Shown here: positions 35,297 to 43,920 of the stretch, piece by piece
Layout: each line of letters begins with the position of its first letter
Position numbering within the stretch: position 1 is the first letter of the stretch
Source: Sutcliffiella horikoshii DSM 8719
GTDB taxonomy: Bacteria > Bacillota > Bacilli > Bacillales > Bacillaceae_I
Length of the DNA: 64,000 nt
Direction: 5' to 3'
NCBI GenBank assembly: GCA_001648575.1
Contig: LQXN01000067.1
Coordinates: 62,001-126,000, forward strand
Notes under the pieces: generated by a model
Databases searched by the model: none
What the model was told of the DNA's origin: nothing
What the model saw: only the letters and a program-made list of their open reading frames with translations
Program-made: the position numbers and the translations under genes

Positions 35297-35300
35297 ATAT

Positions 35301-35792
35301 TCATGATTTTAATACAATCGGTATAAGGATTTCAAAATGTGGATCTTCTAGATCTCTATCAACTGGATATCTCTCATGCTTAATTGGAAGATCATCGAAA
35401 TATTCCACCCCATTTTCTTTTAACGGTTGATAATCACACCCCTTAAACCATTGATAAATTTCCGTATATGTGACGCCGATATCTTTTCCTTTAGGGTGCT
35501 TGACTATTAAGTAGGTCATCTCCGGTACATTGACTTCGATCATTCCAGGTGGTATTTCTTGTTGATCATCCACTTCAAATACCGAGTAATGAACAAATCC
35601 ATCTGGTCTTAAATGATAAGATAATCCTAATTGTGTTTCAGGATTTTTTACGAAACGCAGTTCATTGACTCTTTTGCCCATTCGTAAGATCACTTCTTTT
35701 AATTTTGGCACATCTCCATAGGGTCCTTCCCACTTGAGCCCCATCGCCCGGTAGGAAGGTATGGTTACTATTTCACCGATTAGTGTTTTCAT
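35301..35792 (-). CDS. GyrI-like (SOUL/AraC effector-binding fold) protein
   Basis: A 163-residue stand-alone effector-binding domain of the GyrI/SbmC-like superfamily. The N-terminal strand TIPSYRAMGLKWEG, the central YHLRPDGFVHYSVFEV and the ECD-like YTEIYQWFKGCDYQP are typical. Such proteins bind small amphipathic or toxic molecules or hydrolyse them. AGGAGG precedes the ATG at 35792. A second, related gene lies 17 bases upstream. Confidence 0.78.
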   Translation of the reverse strand: MKTLIGEIVTIPSYRAMGLKWEGPYGDVPKLKEVILRMGKRVNELRFVKNPETQLGLSYHLRPDGFVHYSVFEVDDQQEIPPGMIEVNVPEMTYLIVKHPKGKDIGVTYTEIYQWFKGCDYQPLKENGVEYFDDLPIKHERYPVDRDLEDPHFEILIPIVLKS

Positions 35793-35809
35793 AGACAAAT
35801 CCTCCTCAT

Positions 35810-36286
35810 TTAATCGACTATTGGAATACATAATTCCACTATTTCTTCTTCAGCATTTTCCTCAAAATAGAAAATTTCAATTGGCAAAGCCTTCTCTAGG
35901 CTTTCTTGGCGATGGCCATTCTCCTTCATCCAGGAAAAGATTCTTTCATACCCTTTATCAATCGTTTTGTTTGAGCAGCTAACTTTTGCATATGTTGTCA
36001 TTGGAATATCTAATGCCATCATCCCCTTAGGAATATCGCCATATCCCTTCACTTCCACACAGGCAAAATATGTAGCAACCAGGCTGTTTGCAAGATACGG
36101 GCTATAAATCACATCAGGATTTACAACTTGCCTAACTTCATCCCTTCTATTCTCAAACTCTTGTTGTACATTCATCGAAACTTCAGGAAAGGACTTTGGA
36201 AAATTACCTGTCGCACATTGACCAACCAACTGAAGTTTTCTTTGAACCACTTCACATTTAAAAGTTGCAATGGAATTTTGAATCAT
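35810..36286 (-). CDS. Second GyrI-like effector-binding protein
   Basis: A 158-residue protein of the same fold as its downstream neighbour but diverged (QRKLQLVGQCATGNF, YFACVEVKGYGDIPKGM, ERIFSWMKENGHRQ). The tandem arrangement suggests duplication. AAAGGAG precedes the ATG. The conserved C-terminal PIEIFYF and ELCIPI strands are present. Ligand unknown. Confidence 0.75.
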   Translation of the reverse strand: MIQNSIATFKCEVVQRKLQLVGQCATGNFPKSFPEVSMNVQQEFENRRDEVRQVVNPDVIYSPYLANSLVATYFACVEVKGYGDIPKGMMALDIPMTTYAKVSCSNKTIDKGYERIFSWMKENGHRQESLEKALPIEIFYFEENAEEEIVELCIPIVD

Positions 36287-36367
36287 GGAAACACCCGCTC
36301 CTTTTGGATATATTCACCAATAATTAAATTCGATATTAAATCTGAATATCCTTTTCAGATTTTGCAT

Positions 36368-37027
36368 TTAACAACAATAATCAAAAGGATGCAAGGGGGG
36401 TTGTGCTGAAAATATCCATTTAGGATTCAGTGAAGGGTCCGCCCAGTGCCACGCTGCCAATGCGGCAGCACAAGAATCGATGGAGTGGCTTTCATTTTCT
36501 ACACCGTTTGGCAACCCGGTCACGTTTTGTTGTTCAAACCAGTTCTTAAGATATTTTCGTGATGAAAGATTTTTTTTATATGTAAGAACGTATTCTAATT
36601 CTTTTTCTGTTACTCTGGCTCCAATTGCCGCACCTGGATGCACTTCCACTATTGATATAGGAAAAGCCTTAGGAAGATTCTCTATCTCTCTCGTAAGCTT
36701 AATCCCTCTTAACGTCAGATATACCATTCTTGTATATGTTGGGGGCATTATGGAACCTGACTTCATCCCTAAGGAAACAATATATTTTCTCAACTCTTTA
36801 TCACTTGTCCTGTCTCCACCTCCATCCTGATAGGATAATGGAGCATCTATTCCAATAAAGAGTTTAGCTGATTTACTTAAGTCTATTAATTCACTTAGTA
36901 TTTCTTCATCGCTTATGTTAGATATCATTTTTTGAAAAGTTAAATGATTTTTATTCAGTTGGAATACCGTAAGTACTGTATCTCTATGATTACTTGGACC
37001 AGCCAAGTCCAACCCGATTACTAGCAT
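36368..37027 (-). CDS. DUF429 protein (RNase H-like fold)
   Basis: A 219-residue protein of the DUF429 family, predicted to have an RNase H-like fold. VIGLDLAGPSNH at the N-terminus, FIGIDAPLS in the middle, EVHPGAAIG and the C-terminal SIDSCAAALAAW supply the acidic active-site pattern (Asp in GLDLAG, Asp in GIDAPL, Glu in VEVHP, Asp in SIDSC). Activity is unproven. The ATG at 37027 follows GGAGGTGGGGG. It begins 21 bases after the AAA ATPase gene, so the two form an operon that starts at a LexA box. Confidence 0.75.
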   Translation of the reverse strand: MLVIGLDLAGPSNHRDTVLTVFQLNKNHLTFQKMISNISDEEILSELIDLSKSAKLFIGIDAPLSYQDGGGDRTSDKELRKYIVSLGMKSGSIMPPTYTRMVYLTLRGIKLTREIENLPKAFPISIVEVHPGAAIGARVTEKELEYVLTYKKNLSSRKYLKNWFEQQNVTGLPNGVENESHSIDSCAAALAAWHWADPSLNPKWIFSAQPPLHPFDYCC

Positions 37028-37048
37028 TGATCCCCCACCTCCCATATC

Positions 37049-37810
37049 TCAATTTTGCCGAAACAAGTGATACATCATCCTTTTCCTATCTTCAAAAAAT
37101 TGTTTCATTATCGTATAGTGCGGTGTGTCTTCCAATATGGCTTCACTCATCCCATTTTCAGTAAGTTCAAGAATTTTCGCATCGGGGTATGCCATGACAA
37201 TCGGGGAGTGTGTAGAGATAATGAATTGTGATCCATCTTGGACCAATTCGTTAATTCTGGCTAGCATGGACATTTGCCTGAGCGGAGATAAAGCGGATTC
37301 CGGCTCATCGAGTATATATAAGCCTTTTCCTTGAAACCTTTCTACGAAAGCTGCGAAAAAGGACTCTCCATGTGATTGTTGATGAAGTGATTTTCCCCCA
37401 AAAGAATCAATGATCCTTCCTCCTCCCCCAGGTTCCCTGTCCATTTCCTCTATATTGGTTGCGACATTATAGAAAGTCTCCGCCCTAAAGAAAAAACTAT
37501 CCAGCGGTCTCTCTGCACCTTTAATAACACGTAAATAGTCGTCCAACTCAGAGTGGGAGTCATAGCTTGAAAAGTTAAAATTGAGCGTTCCTCCTTCTGG
37601 ATTAAACCCCAAAGCAATAGCAATCCCCTCAAGTAAGGTGGATTTACCCATCCCGTTTTCACCAACGATGTAGGTGACATTAGGATGCAGGTGAAGTGTG
37701 TTCAAGTCTTTTATTACGGGAAGGTTGAAAGGAAAGCGGTCAAATGTGGGAATGCTTTCCCTTTTTAAAGTGATAGCTCTTATGTATTGGGTTTCTTTCT
37801 CTAGTTTCAA
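37049..37810 (-). CDS. AAA-type ATPase (RecF/SbcC-like, single domain)
   Basis: A 253-residue ATPase related to the ABC/SMC-like AAA group. Walker A is GENGMGKST (50-58), a Q-loop region lies near residue 105, the signature is LHQQSHGESF, Walker B is GLYILDEPESALSP, and the H-loop is ISTHSPIVMAYP. There is no long coiled coil. Such small ATPases often act with nucleases or in stress responses. It starts 18 bases after the phosphotransferase gene and is followed by the DUF429 gene, in an operon headed by a LexA consensus box. Confidence 0.85.
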   Translation of the reverse strand: MKLEKETQYIRAITLKRESIPTFDRFPFNLPVIKDLNTLHLHPNVTYIVGENGMGKSTLLEGIAIALGFNPEGGTLNFNFSSYDSHSELDDYLRVIKGAERPLDSFFFRAETFYNVATNIEEMDREPGGGGRIIDSFGGKSLHQQSHGESFFAAFVERFQGKGLYILDEPESALSPLRQMSMLARINELVQDGSQFIISTHSPIVMAYPDAKILELTENGMSEAILEDTPHYTIMKQFFEDRKRMMYHLFRQN

Positions 37811-37828
37811 CTCTTACTCCCTCCTTTA

Positions 37829-38809
37829 TCAATCCATTAGAATGTTCTCTAATTCGAAATAATTTTCTTGCAACCATTTCATTTCTTCCAAGAACCTAAT
37901 TGGAGGTCCTACATGCAAATCCATCTCTGCATCAATCCACCATGTGCTTTCCATGTACCAAAGCAGTCTGAGTCCTTCTATCAAAAAAGAATCTGTACAT
38001 GAAATCTCACTCTTATAGCCTCTCATGAAACTTTTCACCAATTCCACATCAAGAAAATGGCCACTTAATGCGCTTGACATAACTGCTCTTGCCACATCTA
38101 ACTTAGGGTAGTCAAATCTTAGGCGGTCAAAATCAAGAATGGCTGAAACTCTGCCTTCATGAAACAGGATATTATCCAAGAACAAATCTCTATGTGCCCA
38201 GCCGGTATCTCCCAACCCAAGTGTACTTAAGTCGACTTTTCCCGTTAACAAGCGTTGTTTTTTTATGATTTGCACGAGATTTTCTTTACCTTTGGTACAT
38301 GCTTCTTCTTCTACATTCAACCAATGGATGATCCGTTGTTCTGTGCTTGGTGGAATAAACGTTGGACACTGTTTTTTATCTGCTGCACCATCGTTTAGAA
38401 GGGCATGCATACTACCAGTTAATTTTCCAAAGTGGTTCATTTCTTCTTGATTAAGCGTTCCGTGAGTTTTTATTTTTCCAGGGCAGAATTCCATTACCAT
38501 GAATATTTCATGTCCGTCAGATTTCCACAGGGGCGATTCCTTATTGAGATAAATATCAGGGCAGGGAAAATCCTTATCATTCAACCTTTTCTGCTGTTTT
38601 AATGCAAACAAAAGATCTTTTCGGTCATATCTATTTAATCTACTTTTATTGAATTGCTTGATTAGAAAGGTGCCCTTCTCTGTTGTTACTTTCCATTTCA
38701 AATTAAGGTAACCACGATTAATCGGGTTGATCTCTAAAATTTCTTCTACAATGTGTGCAGACAGTGTTTGTAAAATATCATCTCTTATAGTCTCTTGGGA
38801 TATGACCAT
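37829..38809 (-). CDS. Phosphotransferase-family protein (APH/CotS-like kinase fold)
   Basis: A 326-residue protein of the aminoglycoside-phosphotransferase/choline-kinase fold. FLIKQFNKSR supplies the ATP-binding Lys, FMVMEFCPG the hinge, WAHRDLFLDNILF the catalytic loop (Brenner-like His-x-Asp with Asn), and ILDFDRLRFDY the metal-binding Asp. Some Bacillus relatives (CotS, YsxE) are spore-coat proteins, others small-molecule kinases. I chose the ATG at 38809, seven bases after AAAGGGTG, over the one at 38815. First gene of the operon with the AAA ATPase and DUF429 genes. Confidence 0.82.
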   Translation of the reverse strand: MVISQETIRDDILQTLSAHIVEEILEINPINRGYLNLKWKVTTEKGTFLIKQFNKSRLNRYDRKDLLFALKQQKRLNDKDFPCPDIYLNKESPLWKSDGHEIFMVMEFCPGKIKTHGTLNQEEMNHFGKLTGSMHALLNDGAADKKQCPTFIPPSTEQRIIHWLNVEEEACTKGKENLVQIIKKQRLLTGKVDLSTLGLGDTGWAHRDLFLDNILFHEGRVSAILDFDRLRFDYPKLDVARAVMSSALSGHFLDVELVKSFMRGYKSEISCTDSFLIEGLRLLWYMESTWWIDAEMDLHVGPPIRFLEEMKWLQENYFELENILMD

Positions 38810-38867
38810 ACTCATTCACCCTTTATTAGCATAATTTTCTAATTAATATAAGTAATCGTATCACAAG

Positions 38868-38881
38868 CGAACAAATGTTTC
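38868..38881. promoter_or_regulatory. LexA (SOS) box upstream of the phosphotransferase-AAA-DUF429 operon
   Basis: CGAACAAATGTTTC satisfies all 14 positions of the Bacillus consensus CGAACRNRYGTTYC. It lies about 60 bases before the start codon at 38809, among several weak -35/-10 candidates (for example TTGTTC-17-TTATAT on the - strand). Confidence 0.6.
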
Positions 38882-38980
38882 CACACAATTGATAGATCAT
38901 TTCTTGATGTATAATCTACCATTGACTACATTTATTGCTTGAAAAGGATGAAGATTCATACAAGCATTGGAAGGACAAAT

Positions 38981-39015
38981 AAAAGAATGGCAGGAACACG
39001 TCCTGCCATTCTTTT
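38981..39015. terminator. Strong bidirectional terminator hairpin
   Basis: AAAAGAATGGCAGGA and TCCTGCCATTCTTTT form a perfect 15-bp stem with a five-base loop. It directly follows the stop codon of the 119-aa gene on the - strand. Confidence 0.85.
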
Positions 39016-39016
39016 C

Positions 39017-39376
39017 TTATGCGGTGATGATTCTATCCTCTGTGACCATCTCAGGATTGCGACCAAACATTACATAGTCTGTCGAGATCGGTAGAATGTC
39101 GATAATGCTATTAAAGTTCAATAGATTATCAAACTGAGTTCCTCTTACTGTAACGATTTGAGTTTTACTGTAAATATCGCCATTGAAATTAGTCGACATC
39201 ACAATACCATTCAAGAAAGGATTTTCTTCACTTCCGTAGAAAATGGTTCTTGTCTGTCCGGGAGCAAGTGTAAATACAACTTCTCCGGCATAGTTAGAGG
39301 GATTACTTCCTTGTCGCACAAGGAGAACCATTTGCAAAGAAGCTGCACTTCGGTTATTGAAAGTCTTTTGTGCCAT
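39017..39376 (-). CDS. Hypothetical beta-rich protein (119 aa)
   Basis: A 119-residue protein without cysteines, signal peptide or membrane segment. Alternating strands (SLQMVLLVRQGSNPSNYAG, VVFTLAPGQTRTIFYG, KTQIVTVRGTQF) suggest a beta-sandwich, reminiscent of self-assembling spore-surface or appendage proteins of Bacillus. I do not recognise a named family. AGGAGGGGAA precedes the ATG, and a very strong terminator follows, consistent with high expression. Confidence 0.6.
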   Translation of the reverse strand: MAQKTFNNRSAASLQMVLLVRQGSNPSNYAGEVVFTLAPGQTRTIFYGSEENPFLNGIVMSTNFNGDIYSKTQIVTVRGTQFDNLLNFNSIIDILPISTDYVMFGRNPEMVTEDRIITA

Positions 39377-39621
39377 TTATTCCCCTCCTTTCCTTAAGAT
39401 TAATACATAGTATTCTATTATTCTAAATTTGATAGGGCTGATAGATTAGTTGATTTCTATTATTTGTAAATAAACTTGCTAGAATATATAAATTCAAAAG
39501 ATTTTTTTCTCAAAGTTTAATGTTATTCTCAAGTAAAAAGTCGAAATTGGTATTTTTCTGCTTAATACGACAGAAAGGGTATTTATAAACAAGTTATAGC
39601 AACAAAGTTCACGAAAATAGA
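39377..39621. other. Gene-free AT-rich stretch
   Basis: About 245 bases with no open frame carrying a ribosome binding site. It presumably holds the promoter of the 119-aa gene, but I cannot place convincing elements. Confidence 0.4.
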
Positions 39622-39660
39622 CAATAAAAAAGACAGCGAACGGTGAGGTCCACTGCATTA
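39622..39660 (-). terminator. Terminator of the 161-aa membrane protein gene
   Basis: On the - strand AGTGGAC and GTTCGCT pair (two wobble pairs) around CTCACC, followed by GTCTTTTTT. Confidence 0.5.
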
Positions 39661-39672
39661 TTAATGCATATT

Positions 39673-40158
39673 TTATATATCATTTTTGGCTGCATACCAT
39701 TTTCTTAAATCATTCGGCCATTTATCTTTACTGATGAGTTTCGGTTGGAAACTCCCAAGTTCAATCAACAAAGCTTCGTTCTTTAAGACAACGATAAAAA
39801 AATCCTCTCTAGGAGTTGGTTCAATAAGTTCGTACTCTATATCGTTATTTTGGAGAAAAGTTTTTATTTCCATTTCGTTTTCTTCGCTTAAGTTTTTGGG
39901 TTGTTCAGTTGCTTCAACTTCAGAATCACTAACTATCTCTATTGGGAAAGGATTAACCTTTTGGACAACCCTTTCAAGTAAGCGGATTATTTCAGCAAAT
40001 CCGATTAAAACCATTCCTCCCACAAAAGAAGTAAACAATGGAGATAATGCCATTCCTATACTATCTGTTTCAGCCGCTAAAATAAATGCTAAAATGATAC
40101 CTATGCCGATCACGACAAATCCTAGAATTTGAAGAATCTTTCCTACTGTATTATCCAT
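39673..40158 (-). CDS. Hypothetical membrane protein (161 aa)
   Basis: Two N-terminal membrane helices (about residues 7-28 and 36-58) and a soluble cytoplasmic domain of about 95 residues with an acidic linker. The first 60 residues look like a small family of Bacillus membrane proteins; I cannot name it. AAGGGG precedes the ATG. Monocistronic. Confidence 0.6.
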   Translation of the reverse strand: MDNTVGKILQILGFVVIGIGIILAFILAAETDSIGMALSPLFTSFVGGMVLIGFAEIIRLLERVVQKVNPFPIEIVSDSEVEATEQPKNLSEENEMEIKTFLQNNDIEYELIEPTPREDFFIVVLKNEALLIELGSFQPKLISKDKWPNDLRKWYAAKNDI

Positions 40159-40257
40159 ATAATTAACCCCTTTTTATCTGTATAGGTATTAATTCTAGTC
40201 ATTAGCATATTTTTCCTCTTAGAAGTTATAAAATATATTAAATATTTTTTCATTGCA

Positions 40258-40289
40258 AAAGGACTTACCCGTGTATTCAGGTAAGTCCA
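40258..40289 (-). terminator. Terminator of the proline operon
   Basis: On the - strand GGACTTACC and GGTAAGTCC pair around a short loop, followed by TTTT. Confidence 0.8.
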
Positions 40290-40300
40290 AGTCATAAAAA

Positions 40301-41560
40301 TCATCTGATTTGCCCGTTACCGGTCATTTGAAATTTAACCGTCGTTAATGCCGGCAATCCCATAGGTCCGCGAGCATGAAGCTTCTGAGTGGAAATTCCG
40401 ATTTCTGCACCGAAGCCCAAAGCTCCCCCATCGGTAAAACGTGTGGAAGCATTGTGATAAACAGCTGCTGCATCTACAAGTTTCATGAACTTGCTGGAAG
40501 TTTCTTTGTTCTCCGTTATGATTGCTTCGGAATGCTTTGTGCCAAACTTATCTATATGATCAATAGCCTCACCAACATCAGCAGCTACCTTCACTGCGAT
40601 ATCCAAGCTTAAATATTCATTGGTCCAATCTTCATGGCCAGCTTTTACAGCACCTGGAATCGTATCGATAACTTTGTCGTCTCCATGAACTGTAATGCCA
40701 TTTTCCTTGAACATTTTGATCAGAGCTTCTTTATTGGCATTGAACCATGCCTCATGTACAATCAAAGTCTCTGCTGCGTTACATACCGCAGGACGGTCGG
40801 TTTTGGCATTTACGACGATGGATAAAGCTTTCTCAACATCCGCATCTTTGTCTATATAGAGGTGGCAATTCCCAACACCTGTCTCAAGAACAGGTACTGT
40901 CGCATTTTCTACGACTGCATTGATTAAAGATGCTCCTCCACGTGGAATCAATACATCGATGTGCTCCTTCATGGTGAATAGCTCTTGAGTTGCTTTGCGG
41001 TCTGTACTTGCGATAAATTGCACAGCTTGTTCTGGAATGGAAGTTGTCTTTAACGCTTTATGAATCACATCTACAATCGCCTGGTTGGAGTTGATGGCAG
41101 ATGAACCGCCTTTTAATACAATCGCATTACCGGATTTCAATGCAAGTCCTGTCGCATCAACCGTCACATTCGGACGAGCTTCGTAAATCATGCCGATGAC
41201 TCCAAGTGGTACGCGGACTTTTTCGACCTGGAGGCCGTTATCCAATGTCCAATCTGACAAGATGTCCCCTACTGGATCTTCTAGTTCAGCGACTTCTCTT
41301 AAGCCATTTGCAAAATCTGCAATGCGGTCCTCAGATAGTGCCAAGCGGTCCATATATGCTTCCGTATAGCCTTTTTCGCGTCCTTGGTCCAAATCCTTAT
41401 TATTTGCTTCGAGGATGTGTGATACATTGCTTTCAAGGGTATTGGCAATATGTTTAAGGATGCTGTTCTTTTCTTCTGTTGTCAGCAAACTCACCACTTT
41501 TGCCGCTTTCTTCGCTTCTTTTGCTTGTGTTTCTACATTTGTCTCTACTAATAAAGACAT
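40301..41560 (-). CDS. proA: Gamma-glutamyl phosphate reductase
   Basis: A 419-residue aldehyde-dehydrogenase-fold enzyme that reduces gamma-glutamyl phosphate to glutamate semialdehyde with NADPH, step two of proline synthesis. Diagnostic segments are VPLGVIGMIYEARPNVT, LKGGSSAINSN, DVLIPRGGASLI and the catalytic Cys in RPAVCNAAET. The start ATG at 41560 follows AGGAGG; the TTG at 41563 is too close. Last gene of proI-proB-proA. Confidence 0.97.
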   Translation of the reverse strand: MSLLVETNVETQAKEAKKAAKVVSLLTTEEKNSILKHIANTLESNVSHILEANNKDLDQGREKGYTEAYMDRLALSEDRIADFANGLREVAELEDPVGDILSDWTLDNGLQVEKVRVPLGVIGMIYEARPNVTVDATGLALKSGNAIVLKGGSSAINSNQAIVDVIHKALKTTSIPEQAVQFIASTDRKATQELFTMKEHIDVLIPRGGASLINAVVENATVPVLETGVGNCHLYIDKDADVEKALSIVVNAKTDRPAVCNAAETLIVHEAWFNANKEALIKMFKENGITVHGDDKVIDTIPGAVKAGHEDWTNEYLSLDIAVKVAADVGEAIDHIDKFGTKHSEAIITENKETSSKFMKLVDAAAVYHNASTRFTDGGALGFGAEIGISTQKLHARGPMGLPALTTVKFQMTGNGQIR

Positions 41561-41622
41561 CAAATTCCTCCTAAATTTTATTGTAAGTTTACTTCGCTAT
41601 ATTTAATCACTTGTAATAATAT

Positions 41623-42741
41623 CTAAATCCCAACCGGAATGGCTGCTTCTAAATGACATACTAAATCATCATTTTTCACGACTTCTTCTTCAAATTTATC
41701 TTGAGTTTGATCATATTCTTTTAACTGGTCCGAGGAGTAATTCACCACTCCAAGTCCGATTCTGTTTCCATCAAAGTCAAGGATTCTCACGACGGACCCT
41801 TCCTGGAAATATCCTTTGACTTTACTGATGCTTGAGGGTAACAATCTCTTTTTACCTAACATGGATACATCCGCACCTTCTGCTAGTATTACTTCTCCCT
41901 CGGGACCTGAATTGAAAGCTATCCATTGCTTTTTATGGTTGAGGTTCATTGCCGTGTCCTTCGATTCGAAATATGTGCCGGTTGCTTGTTTTTCAACCGC
42001 TTGAAGAAGGATATTAGGTACGCCCGCTTTTCCTAAGAAGGCTGGGATCCCAGATGCCATGGCAATTTTCACGGCATCAATTTTTGACTTCATTCCGCCT
42101 GTGCCGACTGAGCTACCGGAATCTCCGGCTGAAGCTTCAATTTCAGGTGTGATTTCTTCCACTTTACGTAATAGAGTGGCATCCGGATCCTTACGGGGAT
42201 CTGCGTCATACAAGCCGTCGATGTCGGATAAAATCAGCAGCATATCTGCATCGACAAGTCCTGCAACCTTAGCGGAAAGGGTATCATTGTCACCAAATTT
42301 CAGTCTGTTTACCGTGACGGTGTCATTTTCATTGACGATCGGTACAATACCACGCTCTAAAAGAACATTCGCGGTGTTGCGCGCGTTATTGTAGCGATTT
42401 TCATCCGAAAAATCTTCTCTTGTAATAAGGATTTGAGAGGCAACGTACCCGTTAGATAATAACAGCTCGCTGTAAGCCTCCATCAACAAGCCTTGCCCTA
42501 TGGACGCTGCTGCTTGTTTTTCCGGTAAACTTGTTGGTCTGTTCAGACAGCCTAGCTTTCTATATCCGGCAGCCACTGCGCCTGAAGAAACTAATAATAC
42601 TTCATATCCTTGATCTTTCAATTGTGCAACTTCATCGACTAGCCTCTCTAGCTTTCTTCTGCTTATTTCACCGTGTGAACTTGTCAATGAACTGCTACCT
42701 ATTTTTATAACTACTCGCTTTGTCTTTTTATTTGGGGTCAT
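41623..42741 (-). CDS. proB: Glutamate 5-kinase
   Basis: A 372-residue enzyme that phosphorylates glutamate, the first and feedback-inhibited step of proline synthesis. The amino-acid kinase domain (KIGSSSLT, SSGAVAAG, NENDTVTV, FGDNDTLSA, GTGGMKSKI) fills residues 1-260, and a C-terminal PUA domain (KRLLPSSISKVKG, DFDGNRIGLGVVN) follows. AGGAGTG precedes the ATG. It lies 34 bases downstream of proI. Confidence 0.97.
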   Translation of the reverse strand: MTPNKKTKRVVIKIGSSSLTSSHGEISRRKLERLVDEVAQLKDQGYEVLLVSSGAVAAGYRKLGCLNRPTSLPEKQAAASIGQGLLMEAYSELLLSNGYVASQILITREDFSDENRYNNARNTANVLLERGIVPIVNENDTVTVNRLKFGDNDTLSAKVAGLVDADMLLILSDIDGLYDADPRKDPDATLLRKVEEITPEIEASAGDSGSSVGTGGMKSKIDAVKIAMASGIPAFLGKAGVPNILLQAVEKQATGTYFESKDTAMNLNHKKQWIAFNSGPEGEVILAEGADVSMLGKKRLLPSSISKVKGYFQEGSVVRILDFDGNRIGLGVVNYSSDQLKEYDQTQDKFEEEVVKNDDLVCHLEAAIPVGI

Positions 42742-42775
42742 TCAATCACTCCTGTAATTAGCTTGGTTATATTAC

Positions 42776-43618
42776 TTACTGTAGTACTAGTTCTTTTTCT
42801 TTTTCTGCGCTTATCTCTTTTGAACGTTCTGCTGCACCTTTGATCGCAGCTGAAATTGCTTTTCCACCACCGTTGTCACTTAACGCTTCTAATCCTGCTG
42901 CTGTGGTACCGTTTGGAGAAGTCACTTTCTTCCTTAATGAAGCAGGCTCTTCATTATTTGACTGCATCATTTTTGCTGCCCCAAGGATTGTTTGAGCCAC
43001 TACATCACGAGTTACCCCTTCATCCAACCCTGCTTCTTTCGCTGTTTTCTCCATATGCTCCATCAAATAATAGAAATACGCCGGACCACTCCCAGCTACG
43101 CCTGTGAAAACGTCCATTTGCTCTTCTTCAATGGAGTATACTTTTCCGATCGTTTCTAATATAACTTTAGTGTCTACTATGTGATCCATCGCAACATGCG
43201 AACCCGCCGAAATGGCAGTTGCCGATTCACCAATCATGCTTGACGTGTTCGGCATAACCCGAATAACAGGCTGCCCCGGATTTAATCCATCTTCCATATA
43301 GCTAGTGGATATGCCCGCTAAAACGGAAAGCAATAATTGCGAAGAGTTTAGTTGATCTTTTAATGAAGCTAACGCAATTTCTATATCTTTCGGTTTCATG
43401 GCAAGAATAATTATATCTAGTTCATTCATATCTAAATCCTGTTTCATGACGCCACGAACACCGTATTTATCCTCAAGTTCCAATAATCTTTCAATGTTTG
43501 ACCTATTACTAACTACTACGTTCTTTGCAGGAATGATTTCACTTGCTACAATACCTGAAATCATCGCTTCTGCCATCGATCCTGCTCCAATAAATCCAAT
43601 CACTTTTTCTTTAAGCAT
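42776..43618 (-). CDS. proI: Pyrroline-5-carboxylate reductase
   Basis: A 280-residue enzyme making proline from pyrroline-5-carboxylate with NAD(P)H. The Rossmann motif GFIGAGSMAEAM is at the N-terminus, AMKPKDIE and RVMPNTSSMIGESATA follow, and the C-terminal dimerisation domain has VTSPNGTTAAGL. GGAGGCG precedes the ATG. It heads a proI-proB-proA operon without a visible proline T-box. The symbol could equally be proC/proG in other naming schemes. Confidence 0.94.
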   Translation of the reverse strand: MLKEKVIGFIGAGSMAEAMISGIVASEIIPAKNVVVSNRSNIERLLELEDKYGVRGVMKQDLDMNELDIIILAMKPKDIEIALASLKDQLNSSQLLLSVLAGISTSYMEDGLNPGQPVIRVMPNTSSMIGESATAISAGSHVAMDHIVDTKVILETIGKVYSIEEEQMDVFTGVAGSGPAYFYYLMEHMEKTAKEAGLDEGVTRDVVAQTILGAAKMMQSNNEEPASLRKKVTSPNGTTAAGLEALSDNGGGKAISAAIKGAAERSKEISAEKEKELVLQ

Positions 43619-43875
43619 TTAATCGCCTCCGTCTGTCCGTTCGTTTTTAACAACGTTTATAATAGTAACATGTAGGGGATCTATATCAAGGGTGTAATAA
43701 CAATTAGTCCGTATGAAAGCCAGATAGTGAGTGTAAACGCTACCAATATAATTGATCTACGTGTAATTCGGACAGAAGCGGAATAATCGCCGATAATGGA
43801 GAAATACGGCCGAATTTAAGGGAGGATAATTATGGAAAAATGAACAGGGCCATTCATCCCGACATGTTTCCACAT
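43619..43875. other. Leader and intergenic region upstream of proI
   Basis: About 257 bases. It lacks the T-box sequence (AGGGTGGNACCGCG) on the proI strand. It contains an inverted pair AATTCGG (43765-43771) / CCGAATT (43810-43816) and a good ribosome binding site before a three-codon frame (ATG at 43832). No gene is supported. Confidence 0.45.
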
Positions 43876-43908
43876 TAAAAAGAGTGTACCCAGTAATGGA
43901 TACACTGC
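43876..43908 (-). terminator. Terminator of the MoxR-DUF58-DUF4129 operon
   Basis: On the - strand AGTGTATCC and GGGTACACT pair around ATTACT, followed by CTTTTT. Confidence 0.7.
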
Positions 43909-43920
43909 AAAAATAAATAT

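Noticed and set aside
43832-43843. Excellent ribosome binding site before ATG GAA AAA TGA
   Set aside because: A three-codon frame cannot be supported as a gene; the open frame after the stop is antisense to the DUF4129 gene and probably chance.
43619-43920. T-box riboswitch upstream of proI
   Set aside because: The conserved AGGGTGGNACCGCG segment is absent on the proper strand.
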